A stretch of DNA of 64,000 nucleotides from Sthenelais limicola (GCA_942159475.1 OW804098.1:78795178-78859177); one strand, 5' to 3'; counted from the stretch's first letter, positions 47,322 through 60,220 are shown. Program-made: numbers and translations. Notes: generated from the letters alone by a model not told the origin.

Positions 47322-47475
47322 AAGATAAATAACCTCCATTTCGGGAGTTATTTCTCGGCTTAAGATTGTTATCTCTCGGCTTCGCCTCGGGATTATGTAC
47401 CAAACAGTGCACCAGCAGTCCCTCAATGTCACGGGATATGCCAGGTAAGAGACGGATAATGATATAATTTAATAA
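47322..47475 (+). repeat. Dispersed hairpin family, copy 5 (rearranged)
   Basis: Starts AAAAGATAAATAACCTCC, then GAGTTATTTCTCGGCTTAAG, and repeats CTCTCGGCTTCGCCTCGGGA and CAAACAGTGCACCAGCAG. From CCCTCAATGTCACGGGATAT onward it matches copy 4 nearly base for base for about 60 bp, beyond the family core. Confidence 0.8.
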
Positions 47476-47479
47476 TATT

Positions 47480-47640
47480 GCTTCCTCCTTCTATTTTCCC
47501 CTCTCCTCCTCTTCCTCTTTCTCATCTTCCATCAGCACCTCCTCCTCCTCCTCCTCCTATTACTTTACCCTCCTCTGGCACCTACTTCTTCACTTGGTCC
47601 TTCTACCTTCTACCTTCTACTGCCTTTCTGGGGCTCTGCA
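47480..47640. repeat. CTT/CTC-rich low-complexity tract
   Basis: TCCTCCTCC runs and CTTCTACCTTCTACC words. Confidence 0.8.
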
Positions 47641-48171
47641 GTTCCGTAAGCTGAAACTCGTCACACTGGGTTTCCACCGCAGTGAAAAGTGCAGTGACCT
47701 GGAGATTCCCTGACCTAGGCGAATTGTTCCATAGTGAAGCCCGAATCTGTGCACACTCTTGGTATACTGCTCTTCCAACCTCTCACGGCGTAAGGTTTTC
47801 ATCTTCCTCTGGAAGGATCCCGACTGGGATCCCACTAATATTTGTTAACTTGTGTAATCTGTGTCAATTCTGTAAGGGATTCCAACTTGAGATGTGAACA
47901 TAATTATGTATACAGAAGGTTGCCAAGTCGTGTTCATTCTTTATTTGCTTCCCTTTAGCTTTAGGTTTGCAGAACAGCACTTGAAAACGCCTTATGTATA
48001 AGAATATAGCACCAAAGTGAACAGTGAACGGTGAACATAGGCTATTGGAGTTAAATTACACAACATAACTGAAATAACCAAGATGCAACCTGCAATAGAT
48101 GACTGGAATGGTTACTTCTTTCTCTACAGTGTACATTTACAGTCTGGCAATCGGCTGCCACCAATGGTCAC

Positions 48172-48360
48172 AGTGGCGTATCCAAGGGGGTGGGGGTGGG
48201 GTGGGTCCCCCCCCCCCCCGCCTTTTGTACAAGCCAAACTGACCTTTTTTCTTTTTTTTTTACAAACCAAAGTGTCATTTTTCCGTTGTAAGTGTAACAA
48301 CCAAAAGTGCCTTTGTTACAACCAAAAATGTCCTTTTTTTAACAACCCAAAGTGCCTAAA
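48172..48360. repeat. Transposon-end-like segment with AAC-AACCAAAAGTGCC words
   Basis: CAGTGGCGTATCCAAGGGGG followed by a G-rich then C-rich hairpin is the kind of terminus seen on many animal DNA transposons. Behind it, ACAACCAAAAGTGCC or close variants recur about four times. The other terminus was not identified. Confidence 0.45.
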
Positions 48361-48399
48361 TTGTGTGATAACAGCTGTAAATGGCCATTAAAAGAACTT

Positions 48400-51000
48400 A
48401 TAAATGCTGTTTGGCCCAGTTTCTTCAGCATGTACCAGGCAAAATAATCCTTGACCTTCTATTCACCCATGAGAGAGAACCATATAATACGGCCTATATC
48501 TATATTATATATAATATAATACATATTATAATGTTATAGATCCAGGACCTCTAAAAAATAAATGCATATTCAATAACAAAATGTTGCTATCATTGATATA
48601 TTGGTTGATTTAGTTTAACCTTTATTTTGATGAATACTGACATGACAAAGATATTAGGAACTAACCTGGTTGAGTACGATGTTGGGTCATTCATCCATTA
48701 AGTTTGTGGTGAGCTTGCACCGGCTGGTACGAGGGCAAAACCACTAGATTCTATCTATAGCTACGTGGAGACGGTGGCTCAATTAAGGAATGGGGTTCCA
48801 ATCCCCATGCATTGAATACGAATGTGTTTAAACATATATAATTGAAATCATGTTCACGTATTCTAAACATGGTATAGGATGCATGGTGATTTAATATAAG
48901 TACATGTATTCATTATGAACTGCTAGTGGCAAAACTCAGTTCCCTTTAATGGTGCCCATATATTAAACATTCCTGGACCGGTCTCATGTCAGAGTCGTGA
49001 GGTCTATATGTCTAATTTTAGACCACTTTGGACACATGCAGGTTACTTAGGTCGTGACTACCTTGAAGAGTTGTCTGTTCAGAAGTACTAATGATATATA
49101 AAGTGGGTTTGGATTCATTGGCGATAGTGAGAGATAGAGTGTGTGCACGTGGGGTGGGGGAGGGGGGGGGGGGCAGTGGAAAGCGAGCGAGTGAGTGGGG
49201 GTTGGGGGAACTGAACCGAACCGGAAGTCTACTTGAGGGAAAGAAAGGCAGTTGTGAAGGGCATCATGAACCCAGCGTATCAATCTACATAACAAAAACC
49301 AAAGAATTATACTTCTGTGACAAAAACTAATGTTTCGTGTTCAAGTGTTAAATCAATCTGACATGAATGTGTCCAGATAACACGAATTTGAACAAAACAG
49401 ACCAAACCGAGTTCTTATCATTTTATGTTTCTTGTTAGACTATTCAATTTCACAGTCAAACGTATTCATATTATCTTAATCATAAAAGAAATTCCAAGCG
49501 AGACATTATATTCATACTCCTTGAATAACTGATCATAATGTTAGACCGAATGAAAATAGAAAATATCGAGTCATAATGAAAATATTGGGTAAAGTAATAC
49601 TGCTTCTACCTCGGACGAGAACATACACGCTGTACATTGCGCCTAAGTAGGTATTTTAAAATAGTATTAATGCTATATAGATGCTATCTCAACAAATTGT
49701 ACATTATAAAATAATAGAACTCTGTTAAACTAAAGAGGAATTTGTAAAAACAAAACATGATATCTCAATTGCATCAAGAAAATACGACCAATGATTACTT
49801 AACTATATTACATATATGTATATGGTTATATATAGGATGGAACCCTGTATTCTCTCAATTAATTATCTCCTTTATTTACCGCATGGTTTTCAAGGTTGAA
49901 CTGGAAAAACTACAGTGTAGATGGCTCATCCGATTTTGTATCATTTATTTCATTACTGAATAAAAGTTGTTATAAGTACCAGAATATCATATCATCCATA
50001 TTTCCATATGTAAGTTATTCAAATCAAGATTATTTATATTCCTATTTATTAAACACGAAAACAATTAACGTACCTAGAGTGAGTTACGTATTTCACTAGT
50101 GAGTTATGTGAGGTTGTCATGGCAACCAATATGATTTTGTCTTACTAAGATTCAATTACCGCTGAAATTCAAATTCATGACTCGATATTTTTTATTTTCA
50201 GTATTGAGAGCATATATAATATACCTGTTAACTAACTCGTTGGTTTTAGTAATATTAAACTCGTGGCTACGCAACTCGTGCAATATTTACGCTGCTTCAA
50301 CCAACTCGTTAGTAACCTGTATTTAAATTCCTGTGCGTTGTTTCAACTAGTTTTCATGTCACAGCGTACTCTTGCTACTTCCAAACTCAAACATCGGGCC
50401 CGTAACGTATTTAAATGTAATTATGGGGATCTTCGAAGAAGTAAGGACTCTGCTTATTTTCTCTATGTCGTTTATTACTAAAAAATGACGAAACACTACC
50501 CGTTTCGACCTAGTAGAGGTCTTTGTCAGTGGTAAAAAATAAGTAAGTATTTAATCATGTAACTTTTAAATCTAAATTGTACGTTTATACGTTGGAGATA
50601 GCATGACCCGGTTCAAACAAATGACTTCCTCTATTTCTGTCTGAGTCACGACTATTGGGAAGATCCATTTAGCTAGAACACTAAAGGTATACATGTATAC
50701 CGACCTGGTAAGAAAAAGGCTAAACGGACCTTACCTGAGAGGAAGCGGCAATTGTATCATATCGAAACGCGGTAAGTAGGTCAACTCAAGTATGATGGCT
50801 GCCTAGGTGCGTGCAGCATCATCGCATCTCTGTAAATAGGATCTTAAGGGATATCTTTCTTTATAATCCTTCACTATACTTATACCCACATTCCCAGTCT
50901 ATTATACCCTATTCGTTCCACTCGATCATGTTGTCTCTTTCTCCACTCTTTCATCTCAATTGTTACCATGCATCAAAGAACTATAACCACTTGTTAAACC
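48400..51000. other. Gene-poor stretch
   Basis: Contains a G-rich microsatellite-like tract at 49145-49205. Open frames over it encode proline- or glycine-rich low-complexity sequence. No exon recognised. Confidence 0.5.
50485..50535 (-). ncRNA. Decayed hammerhead-ribozyme-like sequence
   Basis: The minus strand reads CTGACAAAGACC, a TCTACTA loop, then GGTCGAAAC, GGGTAGTGTTTCGTC. This keeps the hammerhead order: CUGANGA core (here CUGACAA, one change), stem II GACC/GGTC, GAAA core, a short stem III and a GTC cleavage triplet. Stem I is not convincing. Such motifs accompany Penelope-like elements and retrozymes. With a core change and no stem I it is probably inactive. Confidence 0.4.
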
Positions 51001-51027
51001 ATCATATCTCACCCTAACCATTACCAT

Positions 51028-51287
51028 ACATCAGGCGTCAACACAGTACATGAGGAGAAAACCAAAATATGGACTACCTGTGTGGTATCCTTTATCAACA
51101 ACATTGATCCCAGCTCATTGCCAATAGGGCCTATATGACAATGCAGGAAACTGATAAATTCCATAGAAATGTTCTACCCCGCTGTGAGAATAAATATGCT
51201 CGTAATAACTCGAGAAAATACAACAGCTTTGTGTATAGGAATACGATATAGATACCATGAAGAACATTTCAATTCTTAGAAACACTA
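51028..51287. repeat. Long direct repeat, copy A (partner 54721-54957)
   Basis: CATCAGGCGTCAACACAGTA through CAATTCTTAGAA is shared with 54721-54957 at roughly 85% with small indels. The most conserved part includes CGTAATAACTCGAGAAAATA and CAACAGCTTTGTGTATAGGA. Confidence 0.85.
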
Positions 51288-51289
51288 AT

Positions 51290-51660
51290 TGTGAAATTTC
51301 TAGTTGCTACCTCAAACGACTGATCCGGGTCAAACACTTGCTTAGCAATCATAAATTTGTATTAAACTACAGCACATTTATCTTACCCATCCTTGAAAAG
51401 GCATGTAGGCTACTTTTGTATAAAACACCATAATATCAAGCTTCAAAAGCTACAAAACAAAGCTTTACAATTCATCGACAGGGGCATGCTTCAAAGGGAT
51501 GGGATATATTTGAGACATAGGCCTAAGTGGTTAAAATTACTACCTCGTGCTGTAAGAAGAGGGATTCGCACCATCAATTTATATCACCAAAATGGGATGT
51601 TCTTTTTTTATTTAGACTAATGGTCAGGGACTAAAAGAAAGACCAAAGCTAGAGTGTGTA
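51290..51660 (+). pseudogene. LINE reverse-transcriptase fragment (CR1/L2-like)
   Basis: One frame reads LKRLIRVKHLLSNHKFVL then STFILPILEKA, matching the LkR...L......l..sfi.PileY block that follows the RT palm. A shifted frame then reads IKLQKLQNKALQFI, the kLqklQnkalRfI motif near the RT end, and RPKWLKLLPRAVRRG, the LxWLpl..R block. A frameshift separates the two. It starts a few bases after long direct repeat copy A. Confidence 0.65.
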
Positions 51661-51774
51661 TGGGACAAGTTCGTTAAATCTGAAACAGCCTACCAGAGAA
51701 AACTAGGATAATCGCTGATGTAGGACTTTTTAAATCGCACCCTAGAGGGATAGGACAGTATGCGCTTCACAGAA

Positions 51775-51950
51775 TCCGGTAGAGTTGAAATTCGGGGTAT
51801 ATGTTTACACTGAGGATTGTCGATCAAAATATGTCCTGTGAATCGTACATTATGAACTTCACAGAATCCGGTAGAGTTGAAATTCGAGGTATATGTTCAA
51901 ACTGATGATTTCAGTGACTGAAATGTCGATCAAACAATATCCCGTGAATC
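51775..51950. repeat. Tandem duplication of about 82-94 bp
   Basis: CTTCACAGAATCCGGTAGAG TTGAAATTC starts at 51775 and again at 51857. Both units end with GTCGATCAAA and a CC(C/T)GTGAATC word. Confidence 0.85.
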
Positions 51951-51999
51951 TAAATTGTTGATTAGAGGGTCTACATATAACTGTAAGAGCACAGACGCT

Positions 52000-54720
52000 C
52001 GGTGTTGAACATGTTTTTTCTTTTATTTTGGATTACCTATTCAATCATTCTTTGTGTTCACACGACTACTTCATTGTCATATTGATCTCACGTACATATT
52101 CTTATCTAAAATACATGTCTTGGATCATTTTAGTTCCCTGCTTTGCAAATTGATATGTAGTGATATTGCATACTGTAATTGACATTAGACTATTTTAAAT
52201 CTCTGTTTCAAAGTTTCTATGTAGTACTAGTATTTTTCTGATTGTGTAATTATTCCAGCTAGTGTGCTTACCTCATCTGGACATTTTTGTATTATTTCTT
52301 TCCTCATGTTTTCTCTATTTTGGACCGACGAAGTTTAATGTAACAGGATAAGCTGAAAATAGCATACTACAGACGTAAAATGCTTGTTTTCCTGCATAAA
52401 AAAGACCCCTGACGGCGATGGGCTTTGTGATAAGCTTTGCAATAAGTTTCCCGACAGAATGGAACGTTTTCTATCCCGAACGTTTTCTATAACAAATCGC
52501 TCTTTCTGAGCGATTCGGGACATTATTTTATTTATTTATTTTCTGGAAATCTTTCTGACTGCCAAGTACTGCAGGGCCATTCTAAAAAAAGTCTTGCAAA
52601 CAGTCTCTTTGCTCTTTATGGGTCTCTAACGCTGAGGAAAATATGGTTATTGGTTTTCTGTGATTAAATATTAATTGTATGAGTCATGAGCATTTTTAAT
52701 GTACATGTACATGTACATGTACATGTTTTGGTATATTTGCGAAGATCACATCAAGGTCATTTGGGAGTGAGTATGGAAACCCCCCTATAAATAGTATGTC
52801 CGTAGCAAGATATTCATTATTATCAGCTATAAAAAGATATAGAAAACAATAAAATGACATGAAAAATCACCATAAACCAATAGAATAAAATCTTAACTCT
52901 TTGAAAAAAATGAAGATTTTTTTTCTTGATATCTAAATTCCGCTAGAATAATCCAAAACCAATTGTCCGCCGATTTTAGGTCATGATACGCGACGGCGGT
53001 CTTCAGGTGATCTGTGGTCAGTATTCAATAATATATATTTGTAAAGAATATGGGAATGTATTGCCCACACACCAATGTATTCTTATAATTATACAAAATG
53101 ATCCTCCTTATATTATTATAGGCCTGGTAGTGACTTGAAGGCGGGACAGAACTACCGATTTTTTTAAGCATGTCACGATACGCGACGGCCCTCCGGGGCT
53201 TATCAAATATGAAATTATTTCAGTTATGTGAATATTTAGGCCTATCAAGGCCTTGACAAAACACATTAGAAAATTAATTCTGCCTGTATTATTTTGCCTG
53301 GCATATGAAGGAACATGTGAAAATCACAATGTCACAATACGTGACAAAATTTTAGGGGAAAATTTCCGCGTTGCGTTAACGCTGACAGGGGAAAAGTATT
53401 TTAAGCTTTAAAATAAGGGGATTGTGTACATTGAAAAATGCGCACAACTGTTAGCATCATGTAGAATTTCGAATGATCCAGATCCATGAAGATCGCGCAA
53501 AATTACGCTCATTGTATTGAGACTGTTTATTGTTTTAGACTCTGTTTATTTTTTATTTATTTTAAACTTTTTTAAATCTATGATATACTAAATTAACTTG
53601 TGATCCAAACGATTGTGATGCTGATGAGAATAAATCTGGTCTTTCTTAGATTGCTCTGTGATATTTATAAGCCAAGATAATGTTTTATATAAAGTTCTAT
53701 ATATGTGACTATTGTTATAATAAAGACATGGACACATGAGTTTCTTTTTTTCAAAATGGATGGCTTTATTGATAAATCCTTCCATTTCTGTTGGTGAGCA
53801 AGTGATATGGTAAAGCATTTCAAACAGTGTTGGCAAGAACAGTTTACGTAATGCTAGAAAAGATACACACATCAGGTCTGTATCCATATATTATATATGT
53901 GCATCTATTTTATCATCAATATTACCCTTTAAAACATTCCAATAACTAAATAAAACCCTACAGATTCCAGGTTTAGAATCACCACTTCTTGGCGTACTCC
54001 CAGCCATTTCCATTAACGAACTTACAATCATGTAAAGGTAGCTGGAATCCAATCCATTGCTATGTATACATGTATACTATATAGCGTTTAAATGAACAAT
54101 TGACACGTCTCTAGTTAAGGATTATGTTTGTCCCAGTTTGAGGTGATCTGAGTTGGTGTCCCACAGTCCTATGAATTTCATCAATTTTAGTCACCTATGT
54201 AGGCCATTATATCAATACATATAGTTATAATTATGCACTTTAATCAAATGCAATTATTTGGAAATTCAGCAAATCTTTTATGCACAATTTGAAAGTGATA
54301 AATATTTTTAGACATTTTCGAGAATGCATATCTATTGTATGAAAGAAAGGTATAACATGCTTTTATTGTCATGATAGAATTCCTGACAAAATCAATAATG
54401 AAAACTGAAGAATGTATTACATGTATTGTAAAGGGGTCCATTTGTGAAGATTTGACTGGATTAAAAATGTATCTAACTTAATAATTCATGACTATGATGT
54501 ATATGTTTACAGTATAGACTATCTGTATCTTATACTATAGGATACATCACACATACTCTGATCGGGAAGAAACATGTGACTATTTTCTGTTATCATTCTG
54601 TTCCCATCAGGTATCTTCATTAGAACCCTGAGCAACTCTGGAGGATCTTAAATTAAGAGATTCATCTTTAAGTAATTTTCTAACAATTAGATATAATTTG
54701 TTGACATTAAAGGCTTTGTC
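52000..54720. other. Gene-poor stretch between the long direct repeats
   Basis: ATACGCGACGGC occurs near 52985 and 53175, each within TCA(T/C)GATACGCGACGG, and a weaker form near 53335. An (ACATGT)n tract lies at 52701-52726. No coding region was recognised. Confidence 0.5.
52701..52726. repeat. (GTACAT)n microsatellite
   Basis: Four repeats of GTACAT, self-complementary. Confidence 0.9.
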
Positions 54721-54957
54721 CATCAGGCATCGACACAGTACATGAGAGAAAACCAAAATATGGACCACCTTTATCAACGACATTGATCCCAGTTCATTGC
54801 CAATATATGACAATGCAAGAAACTGATAAATTCAATACAAATGTCCTACCCAGCTGTAAGAATAAATGTGCTCGTAATAACTCGAGAAAATACAACAGCT
54901 TTGTGTATAGGAATAAGATATAGATACCATGAAAGAAACTTCAATTCTTAGAACAAC
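54721..54957. repeat. Long direct repeat, copy B (partner 51028-51287)
   Basis: Same orientation as copy A, 3.7 kb downstream. It lacks about 20 bp present in copy A (around ACCTGTGTGGTATCC). No LINE coding sequence follows this copy. Confidence 0.85.
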
Positions 54958-54959
54958 CT

Positions 54960-57900
54960 AATATGACAAAACCTGTTGTATGCACTCTGATAGGATAGAT
55001 AAGGGTTACACAGCACTCCTCTAAGCATTGAGTGAATATGAAAGTAAAACAAAACCACACCAAATATACATGGTATAATCGAATCCAGCAAAGTACACCA
55101 GAGGAAAGATGAACACAGATACATCCTTGCTAGATGATTTTTTGAAAATAATCATGCTAGATCTATGATTGTTTTTTATAAATACCAGTACCGTAATCAT
55201 TTATACCTCAAATTGTACTAGATAAAAATGAAAACGTTTTAGCATCCTGACATGACTTCTCATGTCGATGGACCTGTCTCAAGGATATATACATATACCG
55301 TAGGATGTACCATATCATATTCAATGTCTCGAAATGATTGGAAACAGAAATATTTGGATATTCTTTGTGTCACATCAAATTGGATAACATGTTTGTTATA
55401 CTTAAATTGATAGTTATACCGGGAAGTATATACCTCTTGGATCACACTCACTATTTTACGTGGCAACATCGGGATTCCTTAAGCACCTATATTGTACATT
55501 TCGCGGTGAACTGCCACACTCAAACCCGCTAGTGCACATATAATGTTTAATCAGTTTATAATATTAAATCAGAGATTTTTTTCTATTTAGGTGATGTTGC
55601 ATCTTGATTAGTCTTTATATACTGCTATCACAGTTACAACACATGGTACCACTATTAAGATTTTTATATTTGATTTGATAAGTATCAATAGTCTGACATG
55701 TGTGGGAGTGAGTAGTGGTATGGATATCTAGCTATTGAATTACGTAAAACTAAATTCAAAGTAAGATATACATATAGATATATATATACTATGAGATGCT
55801 AGATTGACGGTCGGCACCGCTGTAATTGGAACACTGCTTATTTGGTGTATCTCAGACTTAACAGTCCAAAACATAAATTATACATCTCGCAATGTAGAAG
55901 AGTTATGGTTGATACTTTCATACAAATCAGTAGTTTATGACTATAGGAACGAGGTGATGGGCGCCCCTCGCAGCTAGGAGGAAATCAGGAGTTTATCTTT
56001 GACATTGCATGGTTGCAATCTGACTCCAGATATACTATACTGAGGAGCTACAACGCATAAATCACAATATCTGCAAATGATTGTATCATAGCCATTCACA
56101 ACATGAGCAATTCATGAAAATCATACTTAACTAGTAATAGTGATAATGAACTCGCATACAAAGTCTCGATTGTGAACACAATTTTTGATTATGACCAACT
56201 TGTACTACATACAGCACTGCTGAATATCGACGCAACGGATTTGATATTCATGTACAAATAAATGCATTTACCTCTTCACCCCCGGCCTTCCCTGGGCAAT
56301 TAATATATCTATAATTAATATGCATACATCTTAATAACAAACTAACATTGAACACTTTCTAACCCCAAATTCCCACAACTATGTAAAATATGCTAAAAAA
56401 AACCGGACTGGATTTGCCCACGTGGGGCTGGCATCAAGTGGGGGTGAAGGGTATACTCATACATCACTACTAAAATCATTTGAAGTCACACTGCAAAGTC
56501 TTGTAACAATACATAAAGACTCGTGAATAGGGAGCACCTGTATACAACCGAAGTGACGGAGTGGGTAGGCTTTATTGTCAATAAGGAAAATGATCGCACA
56601 AAAAACAAAATACTCATTGTTTACAAATGATTACATGGAGTTTTACCACACAACCGAATAGTTTACAGTTCTTTGTACAACTGCATATTTGAATGCGACT
56701 CTGTGATGCTTCGATTCACCCTGGGCCTAACTTCATACCAGAGTCTAGTGTCCCCGAGGGGAGCCCAGAATTTGCCGCCAAACCCATGCGGGATGGATGG
56801 ATGTATGGATGGCTTCGATTTACCTATAAACGTAGGAAAGCTTGCATTCACCATCGGACACATCAGTTGCGCAACCGGAGGAATTACAATTTGACCTGCA
56901 GATACATTTCTAAATGTTGAAGAAATGCAATCGGAGTTCCAATGAAATCTTAGAGAGATCCAATGGCAATAAGAGACCCCCCTCTCTCTCTATGCATATA
57001 TTAACCCTGGGGAACTCCATATAGAAATGCAGGGGCTTGCAAAGTTATTATGTCATCTTCTATATCATACAGGTCTAAGGAATCAGACACGGAAGGCGCA
57101 GGTGAAAAGGCCCCAAAACAATGAGGTTTCTTTCTCAGATACAGAGTAAAAGACCATCCTAAGCGGTGGGTGAATAGCAGACATACGTTTCCCACATATA
57201 AACTTTGGGTATTTTTAGTTATATGATATCAAGGTGTCATCACTTGTGCGTTTATGACACTCGGTGTCAGTAAGGTGCTTCCGAGTCTCAGAAAGGGCAC
57301 GATGGCGTTAATTCTCTATACCTAACATAAACATAATAATTATCTTCCCACCAAGAAACTCTCTATTCGTTAAGCAAGGACAGTAAGGAAAATCATACTG
57401 GATTTAGTTAAGAGATTGCATTGTCAGTTGCACATATATATGCAAGTGCCATTAGTTATAAACCGTATTTAATTTCGATTCCCCCTGGAGTAAATGATAA
57501 TCAAAGTGCAGAAAAGCGAAACCGAAATAATCTTTACCGAAATAATTTAGCCAAGATATAATACGGCAATTAATGTATGATTAACTTGACCTTGGAATGT
57601 TAAAAAGATATAAACACAGTAATTTCCGTTTGTGCATAGATTAAGAACTGACACCATCGTCCCACCAGCTGACCCAGTGACACATCATCTTTAGCGACAC
57701 CAGTTGCGACCTCAGGAACTCACTACTTCTTGTGAGAAATGTTAATGTAGAGGTAGTATCGTCAGTACTACATATATGTATAAATGCTAGATAAGAAACA
57801 CACAACATAATTGTACAACAGAGAAGTAGAACACACTGATAATGAATCTAAACACTTATGAAATACAACTCCCTAGAATGGCTTGTTTCAAAGAATAATT

Positions 57901-58150
57901 CAGAGAAATGTGAATTAGGAGAAAATACGGTCTTGGGATGGTATATCAATATTATCATAATAATTGTATAATCATAGTAAGTTATAATTATTATTTAATT
58001 GACTAGAAACGTGTGGATGGTTCTATGACATGGACAGATAATACGTATACAGCTCAGTCTATCCGGAAAAAGGTGCAATTCCAGTTCTATTCGCCAGAAA
58101 TCAATAGAAATTGTTATGGCTCACAGGGCCTAAACATGGAACACACAGAG
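54960..58150. other. Gene-poor stretch
   Basis: A minus-strand frame at 57195-57001 ends GVPQG-stop, which resembles the GVPQGS motif of LINE reverse transcriptases and may be a small fragment, but its context is not convincing. Nothing else recognised. Confidence 0.45.
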
Positions 58151-58154
58151 AATT

Positions 58155-58262
58155 GATAAATGATTAATGACCGACATTGAGGTGCCGGGTCATTAATCCT
58201 ATTAGTCTCTGTCTGAGGTATTTATAGCCCCAGGGCTGCTCAAGGCAGTGACTAAAAGGTAA
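58155..58262 (-). repeat. Dispersed hairpin family, copy 6 (reverse orientation, core deleted)
   Basis: Starts GATTAATGACCGACATTGAG and continues ATTAGTCTCTGTCTGAGG, TTATAGCCCCAGGGCTGC, TCAAGGCAGTGACTAAAAG. The two ends are present but the CGGCTTCGCC hairpin core is absent, replaced by GTGCCGGGTCATTAATCC. Confidence 0.7.
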
Positions 58263-58264
58263 TA

Positions 58265-60180
58265 CAAATGTCATTTTCTTCCTACACGGAATCAGATGTA
58301 GGAAACCTGGTGAATCCATATTGCTTAAAATATTGATGTCCAACTGAAAACACCTCTTAAGATTTAAAACAAATTATACATGTGTATATCGATTCTTGAT
58401 AGCTATCAATCAACGATGGCTGACTTTAGTATCCATGAATTGTAAAACGAAGTTGGCTGGAATTGCATCTTTTGCAATTGCAACACTCAGAGACTAATGT
58501 TCCTAAGGTAGACACTCTTCTAGAAAAGGATAGGCAAATATCCACAATAACTGGGAAGTTGTAAGAGATTCCATGTTTGCTGGTTATACAAATAACCCAG
58601 CAACATGGATATAAACTTGTGTAAATACGACCTAAAACTAATGTTTTCCCTCATTCAATGTGTTCACTGTTATGTACATAATCGAAATTGTGAAAAATAG
58701 TCTTGGATAGTCTACACACAGTAGCCTGTAACCCTCCTCCCTATCCCAACCCCCCAAAAAAGAAATGAGAAAAAAAATGATATTACTCTGCCAATTGAAA
58801 ACCCCAGTATAATGAAGAGCAACAACAAACGACAAACGTCCCTACAGGGTAATAGTTAATTATATATGATGTTAAAAATAGAATAGCAAGATTAACAATT
58901 ACAATGTCTCAAAGAAAGAGTAAAATTATCACAATGTCAAACATTACTTAGATTTATATTACTTAACATTTATTTTCCTTTCGAAGAGCCCAGCTCCTAA
59001 TTGTTTGAGGGCTAAAGGGATACTTTCTCATGAGCCCTGGAAATATATTCATCAATATATATATATATATATATATGCTGTTTTAAACCAACCCTTACAC
59101 AACAGTCTCAGCGGAGAGCAATTTCAACATCAATTTTGGTACAAATGTGTCGAGCATGTTCCTTCCCTCATAGTATACTCACTGTTAATTAAATCGTGAA
59201 TACGTGTATTCTGGTCCTGTCTTCTTTAGAATGATTATACCATATTCACATACGTTTTAAGGTCACTTGTCCACCAACACCGACAGTCAGACAGCACAAG
59301 GCTAAATAGAATAAGTTCTTTCATAAAAATACTTCTCAATGATATCGAACAGGTTTGATCCGACTTCTACACACCTGTGTTTCAGGGATGTTACAAATAA
59401 ATCTGTCTTAATGCCTGTGTCTGTCAGGGCCTGTGGACAGTATTGGCGGAAAGGCTTTGGTCCATTTTTCATTTAGAAATAAATTTTGTAAAGAAAGGTT
59501 TATATCTCAGTATAACGATACAGATTTCGTTTTCTGTATCGTTATACTGAGACAGAATCCCCACTTTACTATTTCCCCAGGCTCACATATGTACCATTCA
59601 AAGTAACCAACTTAAGTACTCCCTAGTGATCCTACCTTAAAGCCACAATTATAATTCCGTATAGATATACTGTATCTAGGAACAAAATACCGTGGGATAA
59701 TACATCTCTTACTGTTAGAGTACAGGCAATGCAACCCACAAGTACCTGTAGAGGCCCAACAGTCAGAACCGCTTGTTACTAAAGTCCTCAGGCATTCCCA
59801 CCTCTCCAGCATCCTATCTGCAAAACTGTTTTCCTCGTTAGTTTTCTATATTTTATATTTCTATATCTATCAATCCCCATTTGAGGCACATATTTGTAAG
59901 TCCATAAAGTGGGAACACACAGTAAAAATAACCGTATAGTGAGTCCTTACTGTAGGTCTCCACTGTGACCCTGAGAGGGCAGTGGAGTTATTTACCATCA
60001 CCTAGCTACCAGCACTGGTCACCTACACTGACCAAGGTCAAGCACCAAACCAGAGGGATATTTATAGAGCTGTGTGGCATAGGTGAGATCACTATTTTAT
60101 AACTTCGGTAGTACAAGGGTTGGTTTGCTTCTAAGCCATGTTTTACCCAATATAGAAATAGATTTTGATCAGAATATTTA
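58265..60180. other. Gene-poor stretch downstream of PHTF
   Basis: A minus-strand segment at about 59730-59815 has acceptor TTTTGCAG|ATAG and donor ACAG|GTACTT and encodes RMLERWECLRTLVTSG, but no family is recognised and it is not called. Confidence 0.45.
59506..59551. repeat. Perfect 18-bp inverted repeat
   Basis: CTCAGTATAACGATACAG (59506-59523) and CTGTATCGTTATACTGAG (59534-59551) with a 10-nt loop. Confidence 0.9.
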
Positions 60181-60183
60181 GCG

Positions 60184-60220
60184 TTTATTCCAAGCATTGA
60201 TTATAATAATATAATTTATT
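60184..60220 (-). terminator. Candidate PHTF polyadenylation signals
   Basis: AATAAA occurs on the minus strand at 60189-60184 and 60220-60215, about 260-300 nt past the PHTF stop. Use is inferred. Confidence 0.35.

Noticed and set aside
56660..56920. Overlapping frames on both strands with HPGPN, reminiscent of the NPGP motif of some LINEs
   Set aside because: The motif is not the 2A-like consensus and no endonuclease sequence follows.
57001..57195. Minus-strand frame ending GVPQG, like the LINE RT motif GVPQGS
   Set aside because: The motif is directly followed by a stop and the preceding 50 residues do not follow RT spacing clearly; too short to call.
59730..59815. Possible minus-strand exon (RMLERWECLRTLVTSG)
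   Set aside because: Splice-like ends but no family, and it lies downstream of the PHTF stop with no partner exon.
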